Shown: piece after piece, positions 31,382-39,132 of the stretch | How positions within the stretch are numbered: position 1 is the first letter of the stretch | How the letters are laid out: every line of letters starts with the position of its first letter | Source: CAYTBN01 sp964436045 | Lineage (GTDB): Bacteria > Myxococcota_A > UBA796 > UBA9615 > CAYRNR01 | Reading direction: 5' to 3' | Assembly (NCBI GenBank): GCA_964436045.1 | Contig: CAYTBN010000001.1 | Coordinates: forward strand, 124,001 to 188,000 | Length of the DNA: 64,000 bases | Program-made: the position numbers and the translations under genes | The notes under the pieces: model-generated | What the model was told of the DNA's origin: nothing | Databases searched by the model: none | What the model saw: the letters and a program-made list of their open reading frames with translations, nothing else

Positions 31382-32250
31382 CCGGACTCCAGGTCCAGCC
31401 CCAGGTCGACCCAGCGCGCGGCGTGGACCACCGCGCCGCTGCTGATGGCGTCGACGCCGGTGGCGGCCACCCCGGCGATGGTCTCCAGGGTGATACCCCC
31501 GGAGGCCTCCAGGGCTACCCCCGGCGCCTCCGCGCGAATCGTAGCGACGATGGCGGCCAGTTCCTCCACCGGGCGGTTGTCCAGCAGCAACTCATCGGCT
31601 CCCGCGGCGATCGCCTCCCGGGCGGCGGCCAGGGATTCCACCTCCACCTCGACGGCCAGCAGCGAGTGGCTGCCCTGGCGCGCACGCCGCGTCGCCTCGG
31701 CCACGGTGCCAGCGGCGGCGATGTGGTTGTCCTTGACCAGAACGCCGTCGTACAGGCCGAAGCGGTGGTTGCTGCCCCCGCCCACGCGGACGGCGTATTT
31801 CTCTGCGATCCGCAATCCGGGCGTCGTCTTGCGGGTGTCCCGCAGCTCCACCCCCGTGCCCCCGAGAGCCGCGACGAAGCGGGCCGCCGAGGTCGCGATG
31901 CCCGACAGGTGCTGCAGGAAGTTCAAGGCCACCCGCTCGGCGGTGAGGATGGTCGCCAGCTCTCCGCGGAGCTCGGCCACCACACAGCTGGGTTCGCAGC
32001 GCTCGCCGTCATCGACCAGGGCGCGAAACTCCACGCCTCCGTCCACCAGGGCGAACGCCCGCTCGGCGAAGGCGAGACCTGCGAGCACCAGGGGCTCGCG
32101 GGCGGCGATCCGCCCCCCGCCCAGGGTCCCGGGCGGGACGACTGCGGCCGTGGTTGCGTCGCCGCTGGGACCCAGGTCCTCGTCGAGGGCCCGCCGCACC
32201 AGGGTGTCCACGTCGTGGCGGGCCAGACCTGCGGGGGGCGCAGGATTCAT
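31378..32250 (-). CDS. nadC: Nicotinate-nucleotide diphosphorylase (carboxylating)
   Basis: Converts quinolinate and PRPP to nicotinate mononucleotide and CO2 in de novo NAD synthesis. The 290-residue protein shows the family signatures RDTRKTTPGLRIAEKYAVRVGGGSNHR, spread over about residues 135-161, then LVKDNHI, VEVEVESL, LLLDN and EASGGI. The start ATG at 32250 follows GGAGGAACCG. It couples to birA by the TTGA overlap. nadA and nadB are not in this window. Confidence 0.95.
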   Translation of the reverse strand: MNPAPPAGLARHDVDTLVRRALDEDLGPSGDATTAAVVPPGTLGGGRIAAREPLVLAGLAFAERAFALVDGGVEFRALVDDGERCEPSCVVAELRGELATILTAERVALNFLQHLSGIATSAARFVAALGGTGVELRDTRKTTPGLRIAEKYAVRVGGGSNHRFGLYDGVLVKDNHIAAAGTVAEATRRARQGSHSLLAVEVEVESLAAAREAIAAGADELLLDNRPVEELAAIVATIRAEAPGVALEASGGITLETIAGVAATGVDAISSGAVVHAARWVDLGLDLESG

Positions 32251-32279
32251 CGGTTCCTCCCCCGCCTGCCGCCGGCGGA

Positions 32280-33065
32280 TCAGGCGTCTTCGTCGGGAAG
32301 TTTCTTCTCCAGCGCCTGCTGGACCAGTTGCGGCAGATGCTCGTCCAGGTACCGCTCGACGGCCGCCTGGACCAGGGTCTGCAGATCCCGCTCGGGCGGG
32401 TGGAGGATCGGCGGTCCCTGGCCGGGCATCGCCGACTTGGATCGGCTGAAGCTGGGGCCGGAGCTGCTGCTGCCGTCGGTGCTGCTCCCCGCGCCCATCC
32501 CGGTGAAGGGCGTGCCGCTGGCGATGGGCGCCCCGCTGGCGGTCAGCGCATCGTCCACCGAGGCCACGAAATCGGAGCCCAGGGTGGGGGGATCCTCCCG
32601 CGAGTCCTCGAGGAAGGCCGATTCCGCGCTGGTCAGCCCCGCGTCCTCGGCCAGGCTGGCCAGCGCCATGTCCCCGTGATCGCTGCTCAGGAACTCGGCG
32701 CCGCAGACCGTCGCGATGCGATCCAGCAACTGGGAGGGCAGGAACGGCTTGGCCAGGCTGGCCGACGCTCCGACCCGCTCCGCCCGGGCCGCGTCGAACA
32801 CGTCCATCGAGCTGTAGGTCAACAGGATCGGGACCTCCGCCAGGCGCGGCAGCTCGCGCAGCGCCTGGCACAGGTCGTAGCCGTTGAGCCGTGGGATGCC
32901 GACGGCGCTGATCACCAGGCCGAATCGATGCTTGCGAGCGGCGGCCAGTCCCTGTTCACCGTCGAGGGCCTCGACTACCTCGAGCCCCTCGAACTCCAGG
33001 GTGATGCGAGCCTGACGCAACGCCGAGCCGTTGGCATCGACGAGCAGCACGCTTCGGTTGTCCAT
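32280..33065 (-). CDS. Pseudo-receiver protein with a disordered linker and C-terminal helix
   Basis: A 261-residue protein with an N-terminal CheY-like fold (residues 4-120) that cannot be phosphorylated in the normal way. The phospho-acceptor position is Ala54 (VISAVGIPRLNG, aligned to VISDWNMPNMDG of CheY), and the acidic pair is D10-A11 instead of DD. Thr83 and Lys106 of the conserved set remain. A Ser/Gly/Pro-rich linker (~165-215) leads to a C-terminal amphipathic helix (LVQAAVERYLDEHLPQLVQQAL), seen at the end of several myxobacterial receivers. Start ATG 33065 follows GGAGAAGGC. It precedes nadC by 29 bp on the same strand. Its partner is unknown. Confidence 0.82.
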   Translation of the reverse strand: MDNRSVLLVDANGSALRQARITLEFEGLEVVEALDGEQGLAAARKHRFGLVISAVGIPRLNGYDLCQALRELPRLAEVPILLTYSSMDVFDAARAERVGASASLAKPFLPSQLLDRIATVCGAEFLSSDHGDMALASLAEDAGLTSAESAFLEDSREDPPTLGSDFVASVDDALTASGAPIASGTPFTGMGAGSSTDGSSSSGPSFSRSKSAMPGQGPPILHPPERDLQTLVQAAVERYLDEHLPQLVQQALEKKLPDEDA

Positions 33066-33163
33066 GCCTTCTCCGCTGGTCCGCGGGTCCGCGCGGAAGC
33101 ACGTTAGCCTATCATCGATCGGGGTACAATCCAAGGATGGCGGCCACCCGTCGGGAGGCATGA

Positions 33164-33880
33164 ATGGACGACATGCAAGCGGTTCGGGGGTTGCTCCGCG
33201 ACGCGGATCGGATCGCTGTGACGACCGGTGCAGGGATCTCGGCGGAGAGTGGCGTGCCCACCTTCCGCGGTCCGGGTGGATTGTGGGAGGGGCACCGCCC
33301 CGAAGATCTGGCCACACCCGACGCCTTCGCCGCCGATCCGCAGAAGGTCTGGCGCTGGTACGACTGGCGTCGGGCCAAGGTGGCGTCCTGCGATCCGAAC
33401 CCGGCCCACCTGGCGTTGGTCGAGCTGGAGGAGCGGTCGCGCCAGCTGACCCTGGTGACCCAGAACGTGGACGGCCTGCACCGTCGGGCGGGGAGCGAAG
33501 ATCCCATCGAGCTGCACGGCAACCTGTGGCGGACCCGCTGCACGGGCTGCGACGATCTGCGGGACGACGACCGGGTTCCGATCCCCATCCCGCCGATGTG
33601 CGCCGCCTGCGGCGCCATGCTCCGCCCCCACATCGTCTGGTTCGGCGAGTCCCTGGACCCTACGGCCCTGGACGCCGCCACCCGCGCGGCCTCGACCTGC
33701 GACGTCTTCCTGATCGTGGGCACCTCGGGGGTCGTCTACCCCGCCGCCGGCCTCGCCGACCTGGCCCAGCAGGCCGGCGCCACCGTCGTCCAGGTCAACC
33801 TGGAGCCCACCCCCTACACGGGTCGCGTTCAGTACTCGTTCGAGGGGAAGGCCGGCGAGATCCTGCCGACGCTCCTGTGA
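33164..33880 (+). CDS. cobB: NAD-dependent protein deacylase, class III sirtuin
   Basis: Removes acyl groups from lysine using NAD. The 238-residue protein has the Sir2 motifs GAGISAESGVPTFRG (residues 22-36), QNVD (100-103), the catalytic His118 in LHGN, and a zinc site of four cysteines (126, 129, 146, 149). The WYDWRR segment provides Tyr66 and Arg69, the class III pair that binds succinyl or malonyl groups in SIRT5 and E. coli CobB, so desuccinylation is likely beside deacetylation. The ATG at 33164 has GGGAGG five bases upstream. The gene stands alone on this strand, divergent from the pseudo-receiver gene. Confidence 0.93.
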   Translation: MDDMQAVRGLLRDADRIAVTTGAGISAESGVPTFRGPGGLWEGHRPEDLATPDAFAADPQKVWRWYDWRRAKVASCDPNPAHLALVELEERSRQLTLVTQNVDGLHRRAGSEDPIELHGNLWRTRCTGCDDLRDDDRVPIPIPPMCAACGAMLRPHIVWFGESLDPTALDAATRAASTCDVFLIVGTSGVVYPAAGLADLAQQAGATVVQVNLEPTPYTGRVQYSFEGKAGEILPTLL

Positions 33881-34151
33881 ACGGATCCGCGGCGACCGCT
33901 GCCGCGGAACCATCTGCGGTCGAAGTTCGCCGATCGCAGAAGTTCGCGAGGAGATGGTTCTTGCGTCGGGATGGGGAGGGTCGATGGAACGTGCCGTGGA
34001 CGTGGATTCCTGCGCGGGCTTTCGGGGATCCCTCGGAGTGAGTCCTTCGAACGGAGCCTGGAGATCCCCCACACGCGGACCGGGCCGCCCGTCCTCAAAT
34101 CCTCGCCCACGGCACGGTCCCCGGCCGGGAGCGGATAGCCCTCCGGGGCAC

Positions 34152-34167
34152 GAACACGTGTTCGTCG
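34152..34167. promoter_or_regulatory. Perfect 16-bp palindrome with the CGAAC-N4-GTTCG pattern
   Basis: ACGAACACGTGTTCGT is fully symmetric. The inner 14 bp fit the LexA box pattern CGAAC-N4-GTTCG known from Gram-positive bacteria. No gene begins directly downstream on either strand, so the target, if any, is unclear. Confidence 0.4.
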
Positions 34168-34383
34168 ACGCCCGGGGTAAGCATCGGAACTTCCGTCGAA
34201 CATGGCGCGCTATCTCGACCGGGAGTTCCGGTCTCGGCATTCAAATCGGTACTTCTTCCCGGCTGCGTGGGCGGTTCCCGGGATTATCCACGCCGTAAGG
34301 ACGAGGCTGGCGAGTCTCGCGCTGGAGCGGATGGGTTGTTGGATCATCGATGGTTGCCCAGGACCAGGGTACTACGGGTTGTT

Positions 34384-34417
34384 GGGGCTGAGGGAGATGA
34401 GGGCGGGGCTGGGAGGG
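34384..34417 (+). other. G-quadruplex-type sequence in the gene-free stretch
   Basis: Six G-tracts of 3-4 Gs separated by loops of 1-6 bases lie on the plus strand, about 50 bp before hexamer array C and downstream of the rlmB stop. Confidence 0.45.
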
Positions 34418-34469
34418 ACACGGCCGGGCAAGCCGACGGGGCGGCCACCCGTCGTGGCACCCGGCTATC

Positions 34470-34534
34470 GAGGCCGAGACCGAGACCGAGACCGAGGCCG
34501 AGTCCGAGTCCGAGTCCGAGTCCGAGACCGAGTC
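34470..34534. repeat. Hexanucleotide array C (GAGACC/GAGTCC) abutting the rlmB stop codon
   Basis: About 11 GAGNCC units occupy 65 bp and end exactly at the rlmB stop codon (34535-34537). No copy of the 34-bp flank of arrays A and B is present here. Confidence 0.9.
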
Positions 34535-35329
34535 TTACGGCGCCCCCAGCTGCCGCAACCGCTCGTACAGCAACACCCCGGCGGACACACTCACGTTCAA
34601 GCTCGGCACGTGGCCGACCATCGGGAGGCGGGTCAGGGTGTCGCAGCGGTCGCGGACGGGGGGGGTGAGGCCCTTGTCCTCGCCGCCCATCACCAGGCCC
34701 AGGGGGCCGGTCAGGTCGACATCGGTGTGCAGGCGGGCGGCGTGATCGTCTGCACCCACCAGCCGGAAGCCGGCGCGGTGGAGCAGGGACATCGCCTCGA
34801 GGATCGCGCAGCGGACCAGGGGGACGTGCTCCGAGCCGCCCATGGAGATACGGGCGACCACGGGGGAGAGCCCCGCTCCGCGCCGCCGGGGTACGACCAC
34901 GGCGCTGACGCCAGCGGCGTCGGCGGTGCGCAGGATCGCCCCCAGGTTCTGGTCGTACTGGACCTCGTCGAGCAGCAGGATCAGGGGATCGTCCACCTGC
35001 CCGTCGAGCAGCGCGTCGATCAGCTCGGGCAGCTGGCGTTCGGGCAGGGGATCGGCCAGGGCGACCACGCCGTTGTGGACCCTCCCCTCCCCGTCCCGGT
35101 CCAGCTCGGAGCGGGGAACACGTTCGATGGTGATCCCCCGCACGTCGGCGGCCTCGAGGATCGCGTCGAGCTTGACGTCGGGGCGGCAGCGCTCGTCGAT
35201 GAGCAGGCGGCGGACGCGGGGCGACGCCACCAGCGCCTCCAGCACGGGATTGCGACCTTCTACCCGCTCCAGCCGGTCGCCGCCTCCGCGGGACCGGCGA
35301 TCGCGACGCCGGGAGCGATCTCGGCTCAC
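34535..35329 (-). CDS. rlmB: 23S rRNA 2'-O-methyltransferase, SpoU/TrmH family (RlmB type)
   Basis: SAM-dependent methyltransferase of 264 residues, likely modifying G2251 of 23S rRNA. An N-terminal substrate-binding domain (VEGRNPVLEAL at residues 23-33) is followed by the knotted SPOUT core with motif 1 NLGAILRTADAAG, motif 2 LGLVMGGEDKGL and motif 3 PSLNVSVSAGVLLYE. The first 20 residues are Arg-rich. It starts with GTG overlapping the stop of the PIN-PhoH gene (GTGA). The exact nucleotide target is inferred from family resemblance; other SpoU enzymes are similar. Confidence 0.88.
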   Translation of the reverse strand: MSRDRSRRRDRRSRGGGDRLERVEGRNPVLEALVASPRVRRLLIDERCRPDVKLDAILEAADVRGITIERVPRSELDRDGEGRVHNGVVALADPLPERQLPELIDALLDGQVDDPLILLLDEVQYDQNLGAILRTADAAGVSAVVVPRRRGAGLSPVVARISMGGSEHVPLVRCAILEAMSLLHRAGFRLVGADDHAARLHTDVDLTGPLGLVMGGEDKGLTPPVRDRCDTLTRLPMVGHVPSLNVSVSAGVLLYERLRQLGAP

Positions 35330-36699
35330 AACAGCTCGGCCGCCCGCTCCGCCAGCTCGCTGCGTTCACCCTTGACCAGGGTGATGTGGCCGGCCAGTGG
35401 TTCTCCCTGGAACTTGTGGACGACGAAGGTCAGGCCGTTGCTGGTCGAGTCCACATACGGGTTGTCGATCTGGTGGGGATCCCCCGTCATGACGATCTTG
35501 GTGCCCTCCCCCGCCCGCGTGATGATCGTCTTGATCTCGTGGGGGGTGAGGTTCTGCGCCTCGTCGATGAGCAGGAACTGGTGCGGGATCGACCGGCCAC
35601 GGATGTAGGTCAGCGGCTCGATCTCCAGCAGCCCCAGATCGATGAGCTCCTGGTAGCCCCGCTTCTTGTCCCGGACCTTCTCCCGGGACAGGTCGAGGAT
35701 CAGCTCGACGTTGTCGTACACCGGCTTCATCCAGGGGTTGAGCTTTTCCTCGATGTCGCCGGGCAGGAAGCCGATATCGCGTCCCAGGGGGAACACCGGC
35801 CGGCTGACCAGCAGGCGCTGGTAGACCGCTTCGTCGGCGGTCTTCTGCAACCCGGCGGCGATGGCCAGCAGGGTCTTGCCCGTACCCGCCTTGCCCACCA
35901 GGGTGACCAGCTTGATGTCGTCGTCCATCAGCAGATCGAAGGCGAAGGTCTGCTCCTTGTTCCGCGGAAAGATGCCCCAGATCCCCTCCTTGAAGCGGGG
36001 CATCACCGACACCGCGCCCCGTTCGGGTTTGACCCGCGCCAGGGCCGTGTTGCTCGCGTTCTCCTCGTTGCGCAGCACCAGGCAGCTGTTGGCGGGCAGC
36101 GACCCCGTGTCCACCTCGACCTCGCCGGCGCGGTAGATATCCTCGATGACCGTCCGGGGGACCGTCATCTCCTCCTGGCCGCCGTACAGCTCGTCGATCT
36201 GGACCTTGCCGTGCTCGTAGTCCTCGGCCCGCAGCCCCATGGCGTCGGCCTTGATCCGCATGTTGGTGTCTTTGGACACCAGGGTGACGCGCACGTCGCC
36301 GCCGCGGGCGATCGACAGGGCCACCGACAGGATCTGGTTGTCGGCCTTCTGGCCATTGATGCTGTGGAACTCCACGAGGTTGTGCGAGGTCATGTCGACC
36401 CGCAGCAGCCCCCCGTCTTCCAGTTCCACGCCCTGCTGCAGGTTGTTGAACGCCCGCAGCTGGTCGAGGTAGCGGCTGAACTGGCGGGCGTTGCGGCCGC
36501 GCTCGTTCTGGTCCCGCTTGAAGGTGTCGACCTCCTCGATCACCACCAGCGGGATCACGACCTCGTTGTCCTCGAACTTGAACAAGGCCGTTGGATCGTG
36601 CAGCAGGACGTTGGTGTCCAGGACGTAGATCTTTCGCTTGATGGGCAGGGCTTCAGTCAACGCTTGGCTCCCGTCCGGCTCAGCTGGCCGGGGATACAT
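35326..36699 (-). CDS. PIN-domain PhoH-like ATPase (PhoH2/YlaK type)
   Basis: A 457-residue fusion of a PIN RNase domain and a PhoH helicase-like ATPase. The PIN part (residues ~23-160) carries YVLDTNVLLHD, VVIEEVD, and VSKDTNMRIKA, giving the acidic metal ligands. The ATPase part has Walker A VGKAGTGKT near residue 270, RPVFPLGRDIGFLPGD and Walker B FLLIDEAQNLT near 360, then MTGDPHQID. Such proteins are linked to sequence-specific RNA unwinding and cleavage. The ATG at 36699 has AGGTGG upstream and overlaps the small zinc-ribbon gene by 20 bp. It differs from the phoH at 23194-24168 in having the PIN domain. Confidence 0.92.
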   Translation of the reverse strand: MYPRPAEPDGSQALTEALPIKRKIYVLDTNVLLHDPTALFKFEDNEVVIPLVVIEEVDTFKRDQNERGRNARQFSRYLDQLRAFNNLQQGVELEDGGLLRVDMTSHNLVEFHSINGQKADNQILSVALSIARGGDVRVTLVSKDTNMRIKADAMGLRAEDYEHGKVQIDELYGGQEEMTVPRTVIEDIYRAGEVEVDTGSLPANSCLVLRNEENASNTALARVKPERGAVSVMPRFKEGIWGIFPRNKEQTFAFDLLMDDDIKLVTLVGKAGTGKTLLAIAAGLQKTADEAVYQRLLVSRPVFPLGRDIGFLPGDIEEKLNPWMKPVYDNVELILDLSREKVRDKKRGYQELIDLGLLEIEPLTYIRGRSIPHQFLLIDEAQNLTPHEIKTIITRAGEGTKIVMTGDPHQIDNPYVDSTSNGLTFVVHKFQGEPLAGHITLVKGERSELAERAAELL

Positions 36700-36961
36700 T
36701 CCAGTCCACCTGCAGCTCTCGAATCAGTGCTGGATCGTCCGCGCAACTCGGGCACAACCACAGGAGATCGGGTTCGACCACCCGGAGGTACTCCCGCTCC
36801 CGACTCTCCCCATCCCGGCCCGCGAGCATCGCCGGCTGCAACCGGCCCACCAGGAGGCGATATCCGCGCACCCTGTAGTCGGTGGCCGTGTGAATCGTCG
36901 AGCCTACCTCCGCGCGGCAGCGAGCGCAGCGGGGAAGATCGTATCGGGTGGGGCTGGTTAT
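36680..36961 (-). CDS. Small zinc-ribbon protein with a possible AUA start
   Basis: About 93 residues with two CxxC pairs: RCARCRAEVG near the N-terminus and WLCPSCADD near residue 74, which would form one zinc ribbon. The frame contains no ATG, GTG or TTG before the first CxxC. The only positioned start is ATA (36959-36961), with CGGAG six bases upstream. Starting at the GTG at 36871 instead would give 63 residues without the first Cys pair. The frame runs in from the HU stop codon. Its 3' end overlaps the PIN-PhoH gene by 20 bp, so coupling is likely. Function is unknown; the fold is reminiscent of small DksA-like or rubredoxin-like proteins. Confidence 0.6.
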   Translation of the reverse strand: MTSPTRYDLPRCARCRAEVGSTIHTATDYRVRGYRLLVGRLQPAMLAGRDGESREREYLRVVEPDLLWLCPSCADDPALIRELQVDWNVSPAS

Positions 36962-37003
36962 CGCGGCTCCGACTGACGAATGGGGGCGACGGCGACGGGC
37001 GGG

Positions 37004-37297
37004 CTAGCTCGAATTGCGGGAACTGTCGTTCACGCGGTTCTTGAGTTCCTTGCCGACCTTGAACACGGGCAGCACCTTGGCCTTGACCTCGATCAACCTA
37101 CCGGTCTTGGGATTGCGCCCCATGTAGGGTTCGTAGTGCTTGGTCTTGAAGCTGCCGAACCCGCGGATCTCGATTCGATCGCCAGCGATCAGCGACTCCT
37201 TCATCGACTCGAAGATCAGGTTGACCACTTCCTCGGCCCGTTTGCGCGGGATGTTGGCCGTGTCGGTGACGGCGTCGATCAGCTCGGACTTCGTCAT
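37004..37297 (-). CDS. HU/IHF-family DNA-binding protein
   Basis: Histone-like protein of 97 residues that bends DNA as a dimer. It shows the family pattern: helical N-terminus MTKSELIDAVTD, core IRGFGSFKTKHYEPYMGRNPKTG with the DNA-intercalating Pro in RNPKTG at residues 61-66, and the C-terminal helix VFKVGKELKNRVN. HU versus IHF subunit cannot be decided. The ATG has AGGAG six bases upstream and a strong promoter ahead. The gene lies between recJ and the zinc-ribbon gene on the same strand. Confidence 0.95.
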   Translation of the reverse strand: MTKSELIDAVTDTANIPRKRAEEVVNLIFESMKESLIAGDRIEIRGFGSFKTKHYEPYMGRNPKTGRLIEVKAKVLPVFKVGKELKNRVNDSSRNSS

Positions 37298-37321
37298 GTC
37301 GGCTCCTGGTCAGCGGTCGCC

Positions 37322-37350
37322 ATTATCCCAGGGGGTGAGAATCACGTCAA
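37322..37350 (-). promoter_or_regulatory. Strong sigma-70 promoter of the HU gene
   Basis: TTGACG (37345-37350), a 17-bp spacer and GATAAT (37322-37327) on the minus strand. Both boxes match 5/6 and the leader is short (about 20 nt), as expected for an abundant protein. It sits between the recJ stop and the HU start. Confidence 0.8.
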
Positions 37351-37367
37351 CTTGCAACCCGTGGTAT

Positions 37368-39128
37368 TCACTCGGCATTCCTGAGATCTACGACCCTCAG
37401 CTGGACGCTCTCTACTCCGCGGTAGCGATGGGGGGTGACCGCGAACACGACGTCGACCCGTCGCCCGATCTCTTCGGCAGGCATGGCGAGCCGGAAGGCG
37501 ATGGACGGAATCCCCGGAGATGGACCGAGGCGCAGCTGGACGGCGCCCCGCTTCACCGGACGCACGCCGCGCACCTCCACCCCGTGGTCGACGAACAGGG
37601 GTTCGGGGTTGCCCTGCCCGTGGGGCTCGAGGACTCGTAGCTCGCGGGCAAGGTCCAGGGTGGCGCGCTCCACCGGGAGTTCGGCGTCGATCTCGACGGC
37701 GGGGGTCCAGGGCGCCAGGGACAGGTCGGCGAACGCCTCGCGCTCGAAGCGCGCGCGGAACGCCTCGAAACGTTCGGCCCTGATGGTGAGCCCGGCCGCC
37801 ATCGCGTGGCCGCCGTGCCGCTCCAGCAGGTCCGCGGTGCGCCGGAGCGCGGCCAGCAGGTCGACCCCCGCGATGGAGCGCCCGGAGCCGGTGGCCAGCT
37901 CCCCGTCTCGGGCCAGCAGCACGACGGGCCGGAAGAAGCGTTGCCCGACACGGCTGGCGACGATGCCGAGCACCCCAGGTGGCCAGCCCTCGCCCATCGC
38001 CGTCAGTGCGCGGCGCTCACCGGTTCGGCTCCCGGCATCCTCGGCGTCGGCCGCGGTCAGCTGGGCGATGGCCTCGTCCAGGACCCGCCCTTCCAGCGTC
38101 CGGCGCCGGTGGTTGAGTTGGTCCAGCTCCTTGGCCCGCCGGGTCGCTGCCGCCGGGTCCAGCTCCCCCAGCAGCTCCAGCGCCAGCACGGGATCCTCGA
38201 GGCGGCCGGCGGCGTTGATCCGCGGTCCCAACCGGAAGCCGCATGTCGACGCGTCCACCGGATCGTCCGGCGCCACCCCGGACACCTCGAGCAGGGCCGC
38301 CAGCCCCACCCGTCGACGGCGGGCCAGCTCCCGCAGGCCGTGGCGCACCAGCAGACGGTTGCTGCCCACGAGGGGCACCATGTCGGCCACGGTCGCCAGC
38401 GCGACCAGGTCCAGGTAGTGACCCAGGTTGGGTTCCCGGCGGCCGCCATCGAAACATCCCCGGCGGCGGAGCTCCCGCCGGGTGGCGATCAGGGCCATGA
38501 AGGCCACCCCCGCGGCGCAGAGGGGGCCGTGGGGACCGTCGTCGCCGTCCCGGACGGGGTCGACCACGGCCACCGCGGGCGGAAGTTTGCCGTCGAGCTG
38601 GTGGTGGTCGAGCACCACCACCTCCAGCCCGCGGTCGCGGGCGCGCTCGAGCGCGCCGTGGGCGGTCACCCCGCAGTCGCAGCAGACCAGCAGGTCATAG
38701 CCCCGATCGGCGTACCCCGCGACCTGTTCCGCCGAGATGCCGTAGCCATCCCGCGTGCGGTGGGGCAACGTCGAGTCGGCCGCCGCGCCCAGGCGGCGCA
38801 GCAGCTCGGTGGTCAGGCTGGTGGAGACCACGCCGTCCACGTCGTAGTCCCCGTGGACGATCACCCGTTGCCCACCCTGGCAGGCATCGGCCAGCCGTGC
38901 GGCGGCGAGCTCCAGGTCGGTCATCCCGGCGGGGTCCGGCAGGTCGGCCAGGCCGGCGCCGAGGAAGGCCTGGGCCTGGTCCGGATCGCCCACGTCACGG
39001 AGCGTCAGCAGGTGGGCCAGCAGGGGCGAGACGCCGAGGGCGGCGGCCAGGGACGAGGAATCCCCGCCGGACTCGCGCACCGTCCAGCGCGCTGGCGGTG
39101 GAGGTGCGAGCGTCGAGAGATCGACCAC
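37368..39128 (-). CDS. recJ: Single-stranded-DNA 5'-3' exonuclease RecJ
   Basis: Mn-dependent exonuclease for recombinational and mismatch repair. The 586-residue protein has DHH-family motifs: DYDVDGVVST (residues ~92-101), CCDCGVTAHG, VLDHHQLDGKLP and VVDPVR, then GFRLGPRINAAGRL, and the DHHA1 segment with GGHAMAAG before an OB-fold C-terminus. The length is typical. The start GTG at 39128 lies 4 bp after the secF stop, so recJ ends the queA-tgt-yajC-secDF-recJ chain. The first ~40 residues are variable in this family. Confidence 0.95.
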   Translation of the reverse strand: MVDLSTLAPPPPARWTVRESGGDSSSLAAALGVSPLLAHLLTLRDVGDPDQAQAFLGAGLADLPDPAGMTDLELAAARLADACQGGQRVIVHGDYDVDGVVSTSLTTELLRRLGAAADSTLPHRTRDGYGISAEQVAGYADRGYDLLVCCDCGVTAHGALERARDRGLEVVVLDHHQLDGKLPPAVAVVDPVRDGDDGPHGPLCAAGVAFMALIATRRELRRRGCFDGGRREPNLGHYLDLVALATVADMVPLVGSNRLLVRHGLRELARRRRVGLAALLEVSGVAPDDPVDASTCGFRLGPRINAAGRLEDPVLALELLGELDPAAATRRAKELDQLNHRRRTLEGRVLDEAIAQLTAADAEDAGSRTGERRALTAMGEGWPPGVLGIVASRVGQRFFRPVVLLARDGELATGSGRSIAGVDLLAALRRTADLLERHGGHAMAAGLTIRAERFEAFRARFEREAFADLSLAPWTPAVEIDAELPVERATLDLARELRVLEPHGQGNPEPLFVDHGVEVRGVRPVKRGAVQLRLGPSPGIPSIAFRLAMPAEEIGRRVDVVFAVTPHRYRGVESVQLRVVDLRNAE

Positions 39129-39132
39129 CGGT

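Larger units (their letters stand above)
33881..34534. other. 654-bp stretch with no convincing gene
   Basis: No frame has both a ribosome site and the strong third-position GC bias of the neighbours. It holds a possible hairpin (CCGCGGC/GCCGCGG) just after cobB, two GAAGTTCGC direct repeats about 18 bp apart near 33920-33945, a perfect 16-bp palindrome at 34152-34167, a G-quadruplex-type run at 34384-34417 and hexamer array C at its end. A plus-strand ATG at 34202 opens a frame that runs through the antisense of rlmB; I do not consider it a gene. Confidence 0.6.

Noticed and set aside
34202..34534. Possible gene downstream of the SOS-box-like palindrome
   Set aside because: No Shine-Dalgarno, poor third-position GC bias, and the frame stays open only because it runs antisense through rlmB.
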